Assembly (NCBI GenBank): GCA_023441255.1
Contig: JAEZPW010000047.1
Span: 1 to 16,658 of the forward strand
Direction of reading: 5' to 3'
Length of the DNA: 16,658 bases
Source of the DNA: Acidobacteriota bacterium
GTDB taxonomy: Bacteria > Acidobacteriota > Terriglobia > Terriglobales > Acidobacteriaceae
Below, in pieces: positions 1 to 6,778 of this stretch (the stretch's first letter is position 1; the number at the start of each line of letters is the position of its first letter). The notes beneath the pieces were generated by a model, which was not told the origin of the DNA, ran no database searches, and saw only the letters and a list, made by a program, of their open reading frames with translations. Both the position numbers and the translations under genes were made by a program.

Positions 1-2
1 TT

Positions 3-1241
3 CTCTCTGGCAATGGTCCGCTCGTCAAGGTCATCCGCGAGGCCCTTATACGCGATGTCGTCAGGCGAGACGGTGTAACCAGGAGAAAGGCCGACTTAGA
101 GGTCGAGGCATTTGTGCACAATGTCCACCGCTTCGCCGATCAGTACTACGTCGCGGGCGGTCAAACTCCGATTCAGAAAGTCATTGTCTTCGACGAAGCG
201 CAACGAGCTTGGGATGCAGAGCAGAATGAACGGGCCAAACGCCCCTGTGTGTCGGAAGCACACATGATGCTCGAAGTTATGAATCGCCACCAAGACTGGG
301 CTGTGATCGTTGCACTCGTCGGCGGTGGACAAGAAATTAATCGCGGGGAAGCTGGCCTCCCCGAGTGGGGACGCGCCCTGCAGCAGTTTCCCGACTGGGA
401 TGTGTACGCCTCGCCTCACGTTTTACACGGGGGCGACAGCACTGCTGGCTTCAAGCTGTTCGAAGAAATACCAGAGAACCCAGCCCGCATACACAACATA
501 GATACTCTTCATCTGACAGTTTGTACGCGTTCAATTCGCGCACAACGCATTTCCGATTGGGTGAATGCTTTTGTCAATGGGAACGCCAGCGCAGCGGCGC
601 ACATCGAGCTCCCCGTTCGTCCTCTCGTGACCCGGAGTCTCGCAACCGCGCGTAGATGGCTGGCAGACAACGCACGCGGAACGACTCGTGCCGGACTCGT
701 GTGTAGTTCATCTGCCAACAGACTCCGAGCAGACGGCATTGAAGCAAGCTTCGATTTTCATCAGCGATTCGAGTGGGAGCGTTGGTTCCTAGACAACGCC
801 GAGTGCGAGGACCCGAATTGTAGACATGCGTACTGCAACGACGTACGCTCAAGCTCCAAACTTGAAGTGGCTGCTACTCAGTTCGAGGTTCAGGGACTGG
901 AGTTGGATTGGGTCGGCGTGTGTTGGGGCGAAGACTTCACATGGAACGGATCGGACTGGTCCTTCCAGAAGTTCAACAACAAGACATGGCGCCCGCTAAC
1001 CGATCCGGTGAAGCAAAAATACCTTCGAAACGCGTATCGGGTTCTGCTTACCCGAGCACGACAAGGAATGATCATCTATGTGCCTGATCCGGACCTAAGT
1101 GACCGTACGCGTCTTCATGCGGATCTGAATAGCACTTTTGAGTTCCTACTTCGTTGCGGAGCCAGCAAGCTTCTCGAAGCCGCACCAGCGGCGACGACGC
1201 CAGACACAAACGCGGCGAAGGCTTCGGCCACTTGGGGTTGA
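3..1241 (+). CDS. DUF2075-family DNA/RNA helicase, C-terminal part (5' truncated by window edge)
   Basis: The frame is open from the first bases of the window, so the true start lies upstream; a GTG at 114 is only an internal possibility. The visible part starts with LSGNGPLVKVIREAL, a stretch typical of DUF2075 proteins just after the Walker A region, which is missing here. Superfamily 1 helicase motifs follow: Walker B DEAQRAW (about nt 192-212), a motif-III-like VGGGQEIN (about 318), motif V TQFEVQGLE (about 876) and motif VI YRVLLTRAR (about 1035), which supplies the arginine finger. Two Cys pairs (CEDPNC, about nt 804-821) sit before motif V. DUF2075 proteins are predicted ATP-dependent nucleic-acid translocases related to the Schlafen group 3 helicase domain; their cellular role is poorly defined. 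The family call is strong; any role in defence or repair is inference. Base composition looks less GC-rich than in the following genes, which could mean transfer. Confidence 0.88.
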   Translation, partial: LSGNGPLVKVIREALIRDVVRRDGVTRRKADLEVEAFVHNVHRFADQYYVAGGQTPIQKVIVFDEAQRAWDAEQNERAKRPCVSEAHMMLEVMNRHQDWAVIVALVGGGQEINRGEAGLPEWGRALQQFPDWDVYASPHVLHGGDSTAGFKLFEEIPENPARIHNIDTLHLTVCTRSIRAQRISDWVNAFVNGNASAAAHIELPVRPLVTRSLATARRWLADNARGTTRAGLVCSSSANRLRADGIEASFDFHQRFEWERWFLDNAECEDPNCRHAYCNDVRSSSKLEVAATQFEVQGLELDWVGVCWGEDFTWNGSDWSFQKFNNKTWRPLTDPVKQKYLRNAYRVLLTRARQGMIIYVPDPDLSDRTRLHADLNSTFEFLLRCGASKLLEAAPAATTPDTNAAKASATWG

Positions 1242-1371
1242 GGCGGCGACACCAAAGCTGTTGGGAAGGGCACAGACCTGAGCCGTCAGAATTGATGAGC
1301 GTTGGCTTGCGCCCATTTCCGTTCCGCGTCATCTGTCAGCTTATGCCGATAGCGAGATCTTGGAGGAAACG

Positions 1372-1752
1372 ATGGCTTCAAATCCGACAACTCCTTTGAG
1401 CAGGCAGACTGAAGAACCCACGCGCGCTGAAAGCCTGGTAACGAAACTCAGCGAACGATTCGCGACGACCGCCAACGCACGGAGCGTTTATGGCGAGCCC
1501 ATTCACGCGCACAACCGGACCGTGATCCCCGTGGCCAAGGTTGGTTACGGCGTCGGTGCGGGCTCAGGCGACCACCGGGGCGAACAGTCCGGCGGCGGAG
1601 GTGGAGGCGGCGTCGGCGCCAGGCCGCTCGGGTACATCGAGGTAACCGATCAACGGACGCGCTATGTCGCATTTTCGACTCCCAGGAAGATCATCGGCGC
1701 CATGGTATTCGGGTTCGCGCTGGGATTCGTCGTTGGAACGAGCCGGCGGTAA
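1372..1752 (+). CDS. GerW/YtfJ-family (Spore_YtfJ) protein with C-terminal membrane segment
   Basis: A 126-residue protein. Start ATG 1372 is chosen because GGAGGA lies at 1362-1367, 4 nt upstream; a TTG at 1360 would place the Shine-Dalgarno inside the gene. The protein has a polar N-terminus (1-48), then the family core VIPVAKVGYGVGAG (51-64), a long glycine run (about 74-82) and GARPLGYIEVT (82-92), followed by one hydrophobic segment (about 107-121) and a short basic tail. This order matches the GerW/YtfJ family, known from Bacillus spore germination and sporulation but also widespread in non-sporulating bacteria, where the function is unknown. The C-terminal helix suggests membrane anchoring. 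No partner gene is adjacent; the helicase upstream ends 130 bp before. The family call is fairly sure, the function is not. Confidence 0.85.
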   Translation: MASNPTTPLSRQTEEPTRAESLVTKLSERFATTANARSVYGEPIHAHNRTVIPVAKVGYGVGAGSGDHRGEQSGGGGGGGVGARPLGYIEVTDQRTRYVAFSTPRKIIGAMVFGFALGFVVGTSRR

Positions 1753-1786
1753 CAAGCACGGGGCGAGCTCCCCGATTGTGCCTTGT
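1752..1786 (+). terminator. Possible hairpin terminator after the GerW-family gene
   Basis: CGGGG (1759-1763) pairs with CCCCG (1770-1774). Flanking ACAAG/GCAC and GTGC/CTTGT segments can extend the stem with internal loops. It begins at the stop codon, which fits a terminator, but no clear T-tract follows, so a Rho-independent role is uncertain. Confidence 0.35.
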
Positions 1787-1801
1787 CGCTGCCGCACATG
1801 A

Positions 1802-1854
1802 AGTCAAATGCAGGTCCCTCCACTCCGCCGCTGCGTGGCTCCGCTCGGGATGAC
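1802..1854 (-). repeat. Dispersed intergenic repeat, GTCATCC family, copy 1
   Basis: A 53-bp stretch that recurs almost exactly at 1885-1936 (one substitution and one indel). Read on the minus strand it begins GTCATCCCGAGCGGAGCC and ends in GCATTTGACT. A shorter relative (GTCATCCTGAGCG) lies at 3828-3858 in the same orientation. It is non-coding and looks like a member of a dispersed repeat family. Confidence 0.75.
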
Positions 1855-1884
1855 AAGGTCGTGGTGGGGGACGCACAAACCCGG

Positions 1885-1936
1885 AGTCAAATGCCGGTCC
1901 TCCACTCCGCCGCTGCGTGGCTCCGCTCGGGATGAC
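1885..1936 (-). repeat. Dispersed intergenic repeat, GTCATCC family, copy 2
   Basis: Direct repeat of 1802-1854, 30 bp further on and in the same orientation. The 36-bp core starting TCCACTCCGCCG is identical in both copies. Nothing else was found in this gap apart from the groEL terminator and a short CTAGCTACT microrepeat. Confidence 0.75.
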
Positions 1937-1985
1937 GGACGTTGTGTTGGGTGGAAACTTGTTTGGTAAGGCCAATCCGTGACGG

Positions 1986-2013
1986 AAAAGCCCCGCTCTC
2001 GCGAACGGGGCTT
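1986..2013 (-). terminator. Rho-independent terminator of groEL
   Basis: Perfect 8-bp stem AAGCCCCG (1988-1995) / CGGGGCTT (2006-2013) with a 10-nt loop. On the minus strand the stem ends in GGGGCTTTTCC, giving a T-tract at the expected place. It lies about 40 bp past the groEL stop and closes the groES-groEL operon. Confidence 0.8.
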
Positions 2014-2016
2014 CTC

Positions 2017-2048
2017 ACTAGCTACTAGCTACTGGGTACTAGCTACTG
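2017..2048. repeat. Short tandem repeat of ACTAGCT units
   Basis: ACTAGCTACTAGCTACT is followed by GGGT and then ACTAGCTACT, between the groEL terminator and the groEL stop codon. It is a 7-mer microrepeat; no function can be read from it. Confidence 0.6.
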
Positions 2049-2052
2049 CTTC

Positions 2053-3720
2053 TTAATACATGCCGCCCATGCCGCCGTGGCCGCCGGGCATCGGAGCTTC
2101 CTTCTTCTCTTCCGGAATCTCGGAGATCAGAGCTTCCGTGGTGAGCATCAGGGCTGCGATGGAGCCCGCGTTCTGCAGCGCGGTGCGGGTGACCTTGGTC
2201 GGGTCGATGACGCCGGCCTTGACCAGGTCTTCGAACTCACCCGTCTGGGCGTTGTAGCCGAAGCTCGCGTCTTTCGATTCGCGAACTTTGCCGACCACGA
2301 TCGCGCCTTCTTCACCGGCGTTCTCTACAATCTGGCGCAGCGGCTCTTCGAGCGCGCGACGGACGATGTTCGCGCCGATCTTCTCGTCGCCCTCAAGGTG
2401 CAGCGCTTCGATGGCGTCGAGGCAGCGAACCAACGCTACGCCGCCGCCGGGGACGATGCCCTCTTCGACAGCCGCGCGAGTGGCGTGCATCGCGTCTTCC
2501 ACGCGAGCCTTCTTCTCTTTCATTTCGGTTTCGGTCGCGGCGCCGACCTTGATCACCGCAACGCCGCCCACGAGCTTCGCCAGGCGTTCCTGGAGCTTCT
2601 CGCGGTCGTAGTCGCTGGTGGTCTTGTCGATCTGGCTGCGGATTTCCTTCACGCGGCCTTCGATGTCCTTGCCGCTGCCCTTGCCTTCGACAATCGTAGT
2701 GTTGTCTTTGTCGACGGTGAGCTTCTTGGCCTGGCCGAGGTCCTGAAGCTGAACGTTCTCCAGCTTGATGCCGAGGTCTTCGGTGATGGCCTTGCCGCCG
2801 GTCAGGATCGCGATGTCCTGAAGCATGGCTTTGCGGCGGTCGCCGAAGCCGGGGGCCTTCACGGCGCAAACCTGCAGGGTTCCGCGCAGCTTGTTGACGA
2901 CCAGCGTGGCGAGCGCTTCGCCTTCCACGTCCTCAGCGATGATCAGGAGCGGCTTGCCGCCCTTCGCGATCTGCTCGAGCAACGGGAGCAGGTCCTTCAT
3001 CGACGAGATCTTCTTTTCGTGGATCAGAATGAGCGCGTTCTCGAGAACAGCTTCCATGCGCTCGGGGTCGGTCACGAAGTACGGGGACAGGTAGCCGCGG
3101 TCGAACTGCATGCCTTCGACGACCTCAAGCTGGGTCTCCATGGTCTTCGATTCTTCGACCGTGATGACGCCGTCCTTGCCAACCTTCTTCATCGCCTCGG
3201 CGATGATCTTGCCGATGGTCTCGTCGTTGTTGGCCGAGATGGTGCCGACCTGCGCGATGGCATTCATGTCGCCCGCGACCGGCTTGCTGTACTTGTCGAG
3301 TGCACCGCCCTGGCGATTTCCATCCTTGTCGACCGTGCCGCAAACCGCGGAGACAGCCTTTTCGATACCGCGCTTCAGGGCCATCGGGTTGGCGCCGGCA
3401 GCGACCGTGCGCACGCCCTCGCGGTAGATGGCCTGGGCCAGAACCGTAGCGGTCGTGGTGCCGTCACCGGCCACGTCGCTGGTCTTGCTGGCGACTTCGC
3501 GGACCATCTGGGCGCCCATGTTCTCCAGCGAATCCTTCAGCTCGATTTCCTTCGCGACGGTTACGCCGTCCTTGGTGATGGTCGGCGAACCGAATTTCTT
3601 CTCGATCACGACGTTGCGGCCCTTGGGGCCGAGCGTGACCTTAACGGCGTCCGCCAGCGCGTTCACACCGCGGAGAATCGACTGGCGCGACTCTTCACCG
3701 TGAATAATCTGCTTTGCCAT
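2053..3720 (-). CDS. groEL: 60-kDa chaperonin GroEL (Cpn60)
   Basis: A 555-residue GroEL, the cytosolic ATP-driven folding chamber that works with the GroES cap encoded just upstream. It starts MAKQIIHGEESRQ and shows the ATP-binding AGDGTTTATVL (DGTTT at 86-90), the VEDAMHATRAAVEEG segment with the catalytic aspartate equivalent to E. coli D398, PGGGVAL, and the flexible C-terminal tail GGHGGMGGMY. Compared with E. coli it carries about 12 extra residues near 128-142 (DKDGNRQGGALDKYSKP) between the equatorial/intermediate region and AIAQVGTISAN; this probably marks the lineage. The start is set by GAGGAG at 3729-3734, 8 nt before the ATG. groES ends 169 bp upstream, across a spacer with several hairpins, so the two genes form one operon with possible differential expression. 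Transcription ends at the terminator at 1986-2013. Confidence 0.98.
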   Translation of the reverse strand: MAKQIIHGEESRQSILRGVNALADAVKVTLGPKGRNVVIEKKFGSPTITKDGVTVAKEIELKDSLENMGAQMVREVASKTSDVAGDGTTTATVLAQAIYREGVRTVAAGANPMALKRGIEKAVSAVCGTVDKDGNRQGGALDKYSKPVAGDMNAIAQVGTISANNDETIGKIIAEAMKKVGKDGVITVEESKTMETQLEVVEGMQFDRGYLSPYFVTDPERMEAVLENALILIHEKKISSMKDLLPLLEQIAKGGKPLLIIAEDVEGEALATLVVNKLRGTLQVCAVKAPGFGDRRKAMLQDIAILTGGKAITEDLGIKLENVQLQDLGQAKKLTVDKDNTTIVEGKGSGKDIEGRVKEIRSQIDKTTSDYDREKLQERLAKLVGGVAVIKVGAATETEMKEKKARVEDAMHATRAAVEEGIVPGGGVALVRCLDAIEALHLEGDEKIGANIVRRALEEPLRQIVENAGEEGAIVVGKVRESKDASFGYNAQTGEFEDLVKAGVIDPTKVTRTALQNAGSIAALMLTTEALISEIPEEKKEAPMPGGHGGMGGMY

Positions 3721-3777
3721 TTCTTAATCTCCTCAGAATTCCTTTGCGCCGCGATGGCGCGAATTCAAACTTGCTTC

Positions 3778-3807
3778 GCCCACAAAGCAAAAGCGGCTTG
3801 TGTGGGC
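3778..3807 (-). other. Intercistronic hairpin in the groES-groEL spacer
   Basis: GCCCACA (3778-3784) pairs with TGTGGGC (3801-3807), continued by AAGC (3785-3788) with GCTT (3796-3799), a single bulged G and a 7-nt loop: 11 bp in all. It lies about 57 bp upstream of the groEL start. It could be an mRNA stability or processing element; the function is inferred. Confidence 0.5.
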
Positions 3808-3827
3808 CACTCGAGTAACTTGGCGCG

Positions 3828-3858
3828 AGATCCTTCGCGCTTGCGCGCTCAGGATGAC
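3828..3858 (-). repeat. GTCATCC-family repeat, short copy, in the groES-groEL spacer
   Basis: On the minus strand it reads GTCATCCTGAGCG, then CGCAAGCGCGAAGGATCT. The GTCATCC start and orientation are shared with the copies at 1802-1936. ATCCT and AGGAT ends pair around a GCGC/GCGC stem, so the transcript can fold into an imperfect hairpin. Confidence 0.55.
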
Positions 3859-3861
3859 GCC

Positions 3862-3881
3862 AGCGGGCTCAGACGCCCGCT
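3862..3881 (-). other. Hairpin just downstream of groES
   Basis: Perfect 7-bp stem AGCGGGC (3862-3868) / GCCCGCT (3875-3881), loop of 6 nt, starting 8 nt after the groES stop. No T-tract follows on the minus strand, so it is more likely a processing or 3'-end stability structure, or a repeat, than a strong terminator. Confidence 0.5.
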
Positions 3882-3889
3882 AAACGGCG

Positions 3890-4207
3890 TCACTTCGAGG
3901 CGGCCTTCTTGGCGCCGCTGATGATGCCGAGAACTTCTTCCTCGCGCATGATCAGGAAGTCTTCGCCGTCCAGCTTGATTTCGGTGCCGGAGTACTTGCC
4001 GAACAGGATGCGATCGCCTTCCTTAACATCGAGCGGACGAACCTTGCCGTCTTCGCTGACTTTGCCCTTGCCCACGGAGATGACTTCGCCTTCCTGCGGC
4101 TTGTCCTTGGCGCTGTCGGGGATGATCAGGCCACCACGAGTGGTTTCCGCTTCCTCAACACGACGGACGAGAATCCGGTCATGCAGGGGAGTAAGCTTCG
4201 TTGCCAT
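3890..4207 (-). CDS. groES: 10-kDa co-chaperonin GroES (Cpn10)
   Basis: A 105-residue GroES that forms the heptameric lid of the GroEL chamber in the cytosol. It starts MATKLTPLHDRILVRRVEEAE, continues through the mobile-loop region ETTRGGLIIPDSAKDKPQEG (about 21-41), and has GDRILFGKYSGTEIKLDGEDFLIMREEEVLGI near the C-terminus, with a short extra tail SGAKKAASK. The ATG at 4207 is supported by AAAGGAG (4216-4222), 8 nt upstream. It is the first gene of the operon; the CIRCE operator and promoter lie about 130-180 bp upstream. The leader also contains a perfect 7-bp hairpin, CCGGCGC (4277-4283) / GCGCCGG (4290-4296). Confidence 0.98.
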   Translation of the reverse strand: MATKLTPLHDRILVRRVEEAETTRGGLIIPDSAKDKPQEGEVISVGKGKVSEDGKVRPLDVKEGDRILFGKYSGTEIKLDGEDFLIMREEEVLGIISGAKKAASK

Positions 4208-4335
4208 GAATCTGACTCCTTTCAGATTTGGTGATACGTGATTTCATGAATAACCGCGTTTGACTTAATCGCGATCCCGGCGCGGGAAGGCGCCGGTGAG
4301 ACTGCAAACTTCAGGGCATATGCCCGGCGGCTTTG

Positions 4336-4362
4336 TTAGCACTCTGCCGCACCGAGTGCTAA
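4336..4362 (-). promoter_or_regulatory. CIRCE operator (HrcA binding site)
   Basis: A perfect TTAGCACTC-N9-GAGTGCTAA inverted repeat, with arms 4336-4344 and 4354-4362. This is the exact CIRCE consensus bound by the heat-shock repressor HrcA upstream of groESL in many bacteria. It overlaps the -10 region of the promoter next to it, so repression by promoter occlusion is likely. Confidence 0.95.
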
Positions 4363-4390
4363 GGTAGCGAATCGCACAGTCGGTTGTCAA
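4361..4390 (-). promoter_or_regulatory. Housekeeping-type promoter of groES-groEL
   Basis: On the minus strand a perfect -35 TTGACA (4390-4385) is followed after 18 nt by TACCTT (4366-4361) as a weak -10. The -10 overlaps the CIRCE arm. Transcription would start near 4354, inside the operator, as expected for HrcA control. Confidence 0.7.
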
Positions 4391-4782
4391 GAGGATGAGT
4401 GGCAGAGACTCAGATTTTGTTCGCCGATAAGTTGCAGGAGCATGGCAAGGAGTTCGATTGTCCGGACCACAAACTGGTTCTCTAGCTATACTTTAATTAT
4501 ATCCGTCCGAGTACCCTTAACCCGACAGGCGCGGGACCAATTTATCTGCTCCGTTTTCAATGAATTACGACGATTTGTCCCAAATGTGGGGCTTGACAAA
4601 GTGTGTTGCTCGATGGTCGGAACTGACCGGAGTATTGCGCGCCAATGTTTCTGCGGCCCCGAAGCGAACAGGGATGCGGTTTTCGACATCAATGTAAGGC
4701 AATAACGGGTTAACTGGGCGGCGCAACGCCGCCGTGGCCACCACCGCAGAGACAGGCCCTACCGGCCAACGGGGTAATAGAT
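4391..4782. other. Gap between the divergent groES and M48 genes
   Basis: About 390 bp without a convincing gene. An 87-codon plus-strand frame (4442-4705) and a 68-codon minus-strand frame (4486-4692) lack recognisable domains. An AT-rich island lies at 4483-4503 in an otherwise GC-rich region, and a perfect 7-bp hairpin GGCGGCG (4717-4723) / CGCCGCC (4727-4733) sits in the leader of the M48 gene. The M48 promoter is presumably here but cannot be placed with confidence. Confidence 0.4.
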
Positions 4783-5952
4783 GTGGTAGACCTCGGGCAC
4801 TCCCTCTCCAGTCGCTCCAGCCACCTGGTCCGGAACTTGCGGTTGATCAGTGCTGGCTTTCTGCTTGCCGCGTTAATGCTGATGTCCAATCTGGCGCGCG
4901 CACAGGCCGATGACGACGTCAGCACAGCGAGTGCTGCACCCTCATCGGAGACCAACGAGAAAGGCGCTGCGCCCGCGACTGCCGACCCCGACGCGGCACA
5001 GCCTGCGGCGGCCAACATCGGTCCGGCGATCACCCCGAACAGCAAGAAATCCAAGATCCCCCAAAAATACGACGTGACGAAGATCGGGGACCGCAGCATC
5101 GGGAAAGGCCTCAACCTCTATTCGCTGGAGCGCGAGCGCGCGTTGGGCGCGCAACTGGCCCAGGAGGTGGAGAGCGGGGCGCGGCTTATTTCCGACCCGG
5201 TGATCGTGGAGTACATCAACCGCGTCGGACAGCGTATGGTGCGCAGTTCCGATGCGCAGGTCCCATTCACCATCAAAGTGATCGACGACGACGAGGTGAA
5301 CGCGTTCGCACTGCCGGGCGGATACTTTTACGTGAACAGCGGGCTCATCCTGGCGGCGGAAAACGAGGCGGAGCTTGCCGGTGTGATGGCGCACGAGATC
5401 GCGCATGTGGCGGCACGCCATGCGACCAAGACCGCAACCCGCTCGCAGATCTTCAACATGGCTTCCGTACCACTGATCTTCCTGGGTGGACCTGCGGGGC
5501 TTGCCATCCGCCAAGTGGCCGGACTTGCGATCCCCATGTCATTCCTGAAGTTCAGCCGGGACGCGGAGCGCGAGGCCGACCTGCTCGGACTCGAGTACGA
5601 ATACGCCGCGGGTTATGACCCGGCTGAATTCGTGCATTTCTTTGAGACCATCAAGGCGCGAGAGCGCGAAGGCAAGAAGGCGAACATACTTGCGAAGGCA
5701 TTCGCGACGCACCCCATGACGGGAGACCGCATAAAACGCGCACAGAAAGAGATCGAGACGATGTTGCCGGGGAAGCCGCAATACATCGTCAACACAAGCG
5801 AGTTCGACGAAGTCAAGGCGCGCCTTGCGGCCATGGAGAACTCGCTGCGGATCAACTCGTCGGCAGGAACTGACCGGCCGACGCTCCGTAGACGCGGATC
5901 GGATGACAAGAAGGACGACGGGGGTCCCACGCTTCGAAGATTACCGAATTAA
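4783..5952 (+). CDS. Exported M48-family zinc metalloprotease (BepA/LoiP-like core)
   Basis: A 389-residue peptidase of family M48, probably periplasmic, of the kind that degrades or helps assemble envelope proteins. The N-terminus is a signal peptide: basic residues, hydrophobic stretch 21-37, likely cleavage after ARA (38-40). A low-complexity Ala/Pro-rich linker (41-90) follows. The catalytic domain has DDDEVNAFALPGGYFYVNSGL (about 168-188), the zinc site HEIAH (204-208) in AGVMAHEIAHVAARH, and the third ligand Glu262 in EREADLLGLEY, then the conserved FATHPMTGDRI. No TPR repeats follow, unlike BepA; the tail is short, charged and holds two PTLRR motifs. Start GTG 4783 has no good Shine-Dalgarno. 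TTG 4837, just before the hydrophobic stretch, is a real alternative. It converges with the gene at 5975-6298. Confidence 0.93.
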   Translation: MVDLGHSLSSRSSHLVRNLRLISAGFLLAALMLMSNLARAQADDDVSTASAAPSSETNEKGAAPATADPDAAQPAAANIGPAITPNSKKSKIPQKYDVTKIGDRSIGKGLNLYSLERERALGAQLAQEVESGARLISDPVIVEYINRVGQRMVRSSDAQVPFTIKVIDDDEVNAFALPGGYFYVNSGLILAAENEAELAGVMAHEIAHVAARHATKTATRSQIFNMASVPLIFLGGPAGLAIRQVAGLAIPMSFLKFSRDAEREADLLGLEYEYAAGYDPAEFVHFFETIKAREREGKKANILAKAFATHPMTGDRIKRAQKEIETMLPGKPQYIVNTSEFDEVKARLAAMENSLRINSSAGTDRPTLRRRGSDDKKDDGGPTLRRLPN

Positions 5953-5974
5953 GAGGTCCTTCGGAGATAGCAGT

Positions 5975-6298
5975 TCAGGCGGAACCGTGCGGCGGTTCTA
6001 CCTGCAGACCGCCTGTGGTCCGGTCTTCCACTAATTCGATCTGATTCTGTGGCATCCACGATTCATGTGTCAGGCCGAAGCGCCGGGATGCCTCGGCCTC
6101 TGCCTCCTGCAAATTCTGAAAAGTTCCAAGCGACGTCATTTCCTGCATTTTCAGATTCTGATCAGGGCCGCGGGGAACCAAACGGACCTCGTACTCGGGC
6201 TTCGCCCCAGGCGAGTGATAGATGGTGACAATACCCTCACCGCATGAAGCCTTTATGAGGCCAGCCGTCGCATCTTGGAATGCCTGATCGGCTCGCAT
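5975..6298 (-). CDS. Conserved-looking hypothetical protein, 107 aa
   Basis: Not recognised. The gene is supported by a strong Shine-Dalgarno GGGAGG (6307-6312), 8 nt before ATG 6298, and by the short convergent spacing (22 bp) to the M48 gene. The protein is soluble, with no signal peptide or membrane helix. It reads as an N-terminal helix (ADQAFQDATAGLIKASC), a probable beta-strand region (GIVTIYHSPGAKPEYEVRLVPRG) and a Glu/Ala-rich helix (NLQEAEAEASRRFGL). The pattern resembles small domains that handle DNA or stress, but no family can be named. A palindromic repeat array lies immediately upstream. Confidence 0.7.
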   Translation of the reverse strand: MRADQAFQDATAGLIKASCGEGIVTIYHSPGAKPEYEVRLVPRGPDQNLKMQEMTSLGTFQNLQEAEAEASRRFGLTHESWMPQNQIELVEDRTTGGLQVEPPHGSA

Positions 6299-6338
6299 TG
6301 CTATCGCCTCCCTTTTGAGCAGCTCCGTTCCAGAAAAG

Positions 6339-6356
6339 GACGGGATGTACCCCGTC
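6339..6356. repeat. Small palindrome GACGGG/CCCGTC
   Basis: Perfect 6-bp inverted repeat with a 6-nt loop in the leader of the 107-aa gene. It is probably a degenerate outlier of the GACGGGGCACAG hairpins that follow at 6376 and 6542. Confidence 0.45.
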
Positions 6357-6375
6357 GAGGTTGCGGGCTACCCGC

Positions 6376-6546
6376 GTCGGGACGGGGCACAGCCCCGGCG
6401 ACACACTTAACGTTGATGGGCCCTGAAGGGCTTACCTCAGCGGCTTAAAGCCGCTTCGAGTTGTGAACACTGTCGGCACGACTGAAGTTGTGCCGTTCCC
6501 AACACAAATGCGATCTTTCCCGACAATACGTTGTCACCAGTGTGAG
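6376..6546. repeat. Composite palindromic repeat array, unit 1
   Basis: Ordered blocks: a GACGGGGCACAGCCCCG hairpin (CGGGGC 6383-6388 / GCCCCG 6392-6397, flanked by GTCG/CGAC); GCCC-TGAA-GGGC (6420-6431); the AGCGGCT/AGCCGCT hairpin (6439-6455); a CGGCACGAC-TGAA-GTTGTGCCG hairpin (6474-6495, one G-T pair); and a non-palindromic tail containing ACAAATGCGATC (6504-6515) and ending GTGTGAG. The same block order recurs in unit 2. No coding potential. Confidence 0.8.
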
Positions 6547-6753
6547 GACGGGGCACAGTCCCGTCCTCACGTTGCTGATGAGGTTTCCTGAAGGACTCAC
6601 CTCAGCGGCTAAAGCCGCTTTGATTCGGATCGCACTTAGCGGCACGCCTGAAGGCGTGCCCTTTCAAGAAACGACTTCTTCGCAGCCTGTGAAATCGTGC
6701 CTTCCCAACGCAATGCGATCCTTCACAACAATACGTTTGTCAGCAGGTGTGAG
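6542..6753. repeat. Composite palindromic repeat array, unit 2
   Basis: Same block order as unit 1: a perfect 11-bp hairpin GTGAGGACGGG (6542-6552) / CCCGTCCTCAC (6560-6570); a short TCC-TGAA-GGA (6586-6595); AGCGGCT/AGCCGCT (6604-6619); a perfect 8-bp GGCACGCC-TGAA-GGCGTGCC (6641-6660); and the tail GTGCC..TTCCCAACG..ATGCGATC..GGTGTGAG (6697-6753). A third tail fragment starts at 6755 (ACAAATGCGATC) and runs into the stop codon of the DUF892 gene. Confidence 0.8.
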
Positions 6754-6778
6754 CACAAATGCGATCCGTCCCAACAAT

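Noticed and set aside
1802..1936. Two spaced copies of a 36-bp identical core as a CRISPR array
   Set aside because: Only two units, one spacer of 30 bp, the repeat is longer than a typical repeat when flanks are included, related copies lie elsewhere, and no cas genes are present.
2077..3921. A 614-codon open frame on the plus strand, antisense to groEL and groES
   Set aside because: It is fully covered by two certain genes on the other strand, shows no domain, and is the kind of long antisense frame expected from high GC3 coding sequence.
4442..4705. An 87-codon frame in the gap before the M48 gene, with CAGGAG upstream
   Set aside because: No domain, atypical composition for a protein, overlaps another spurious frame; not enough support.
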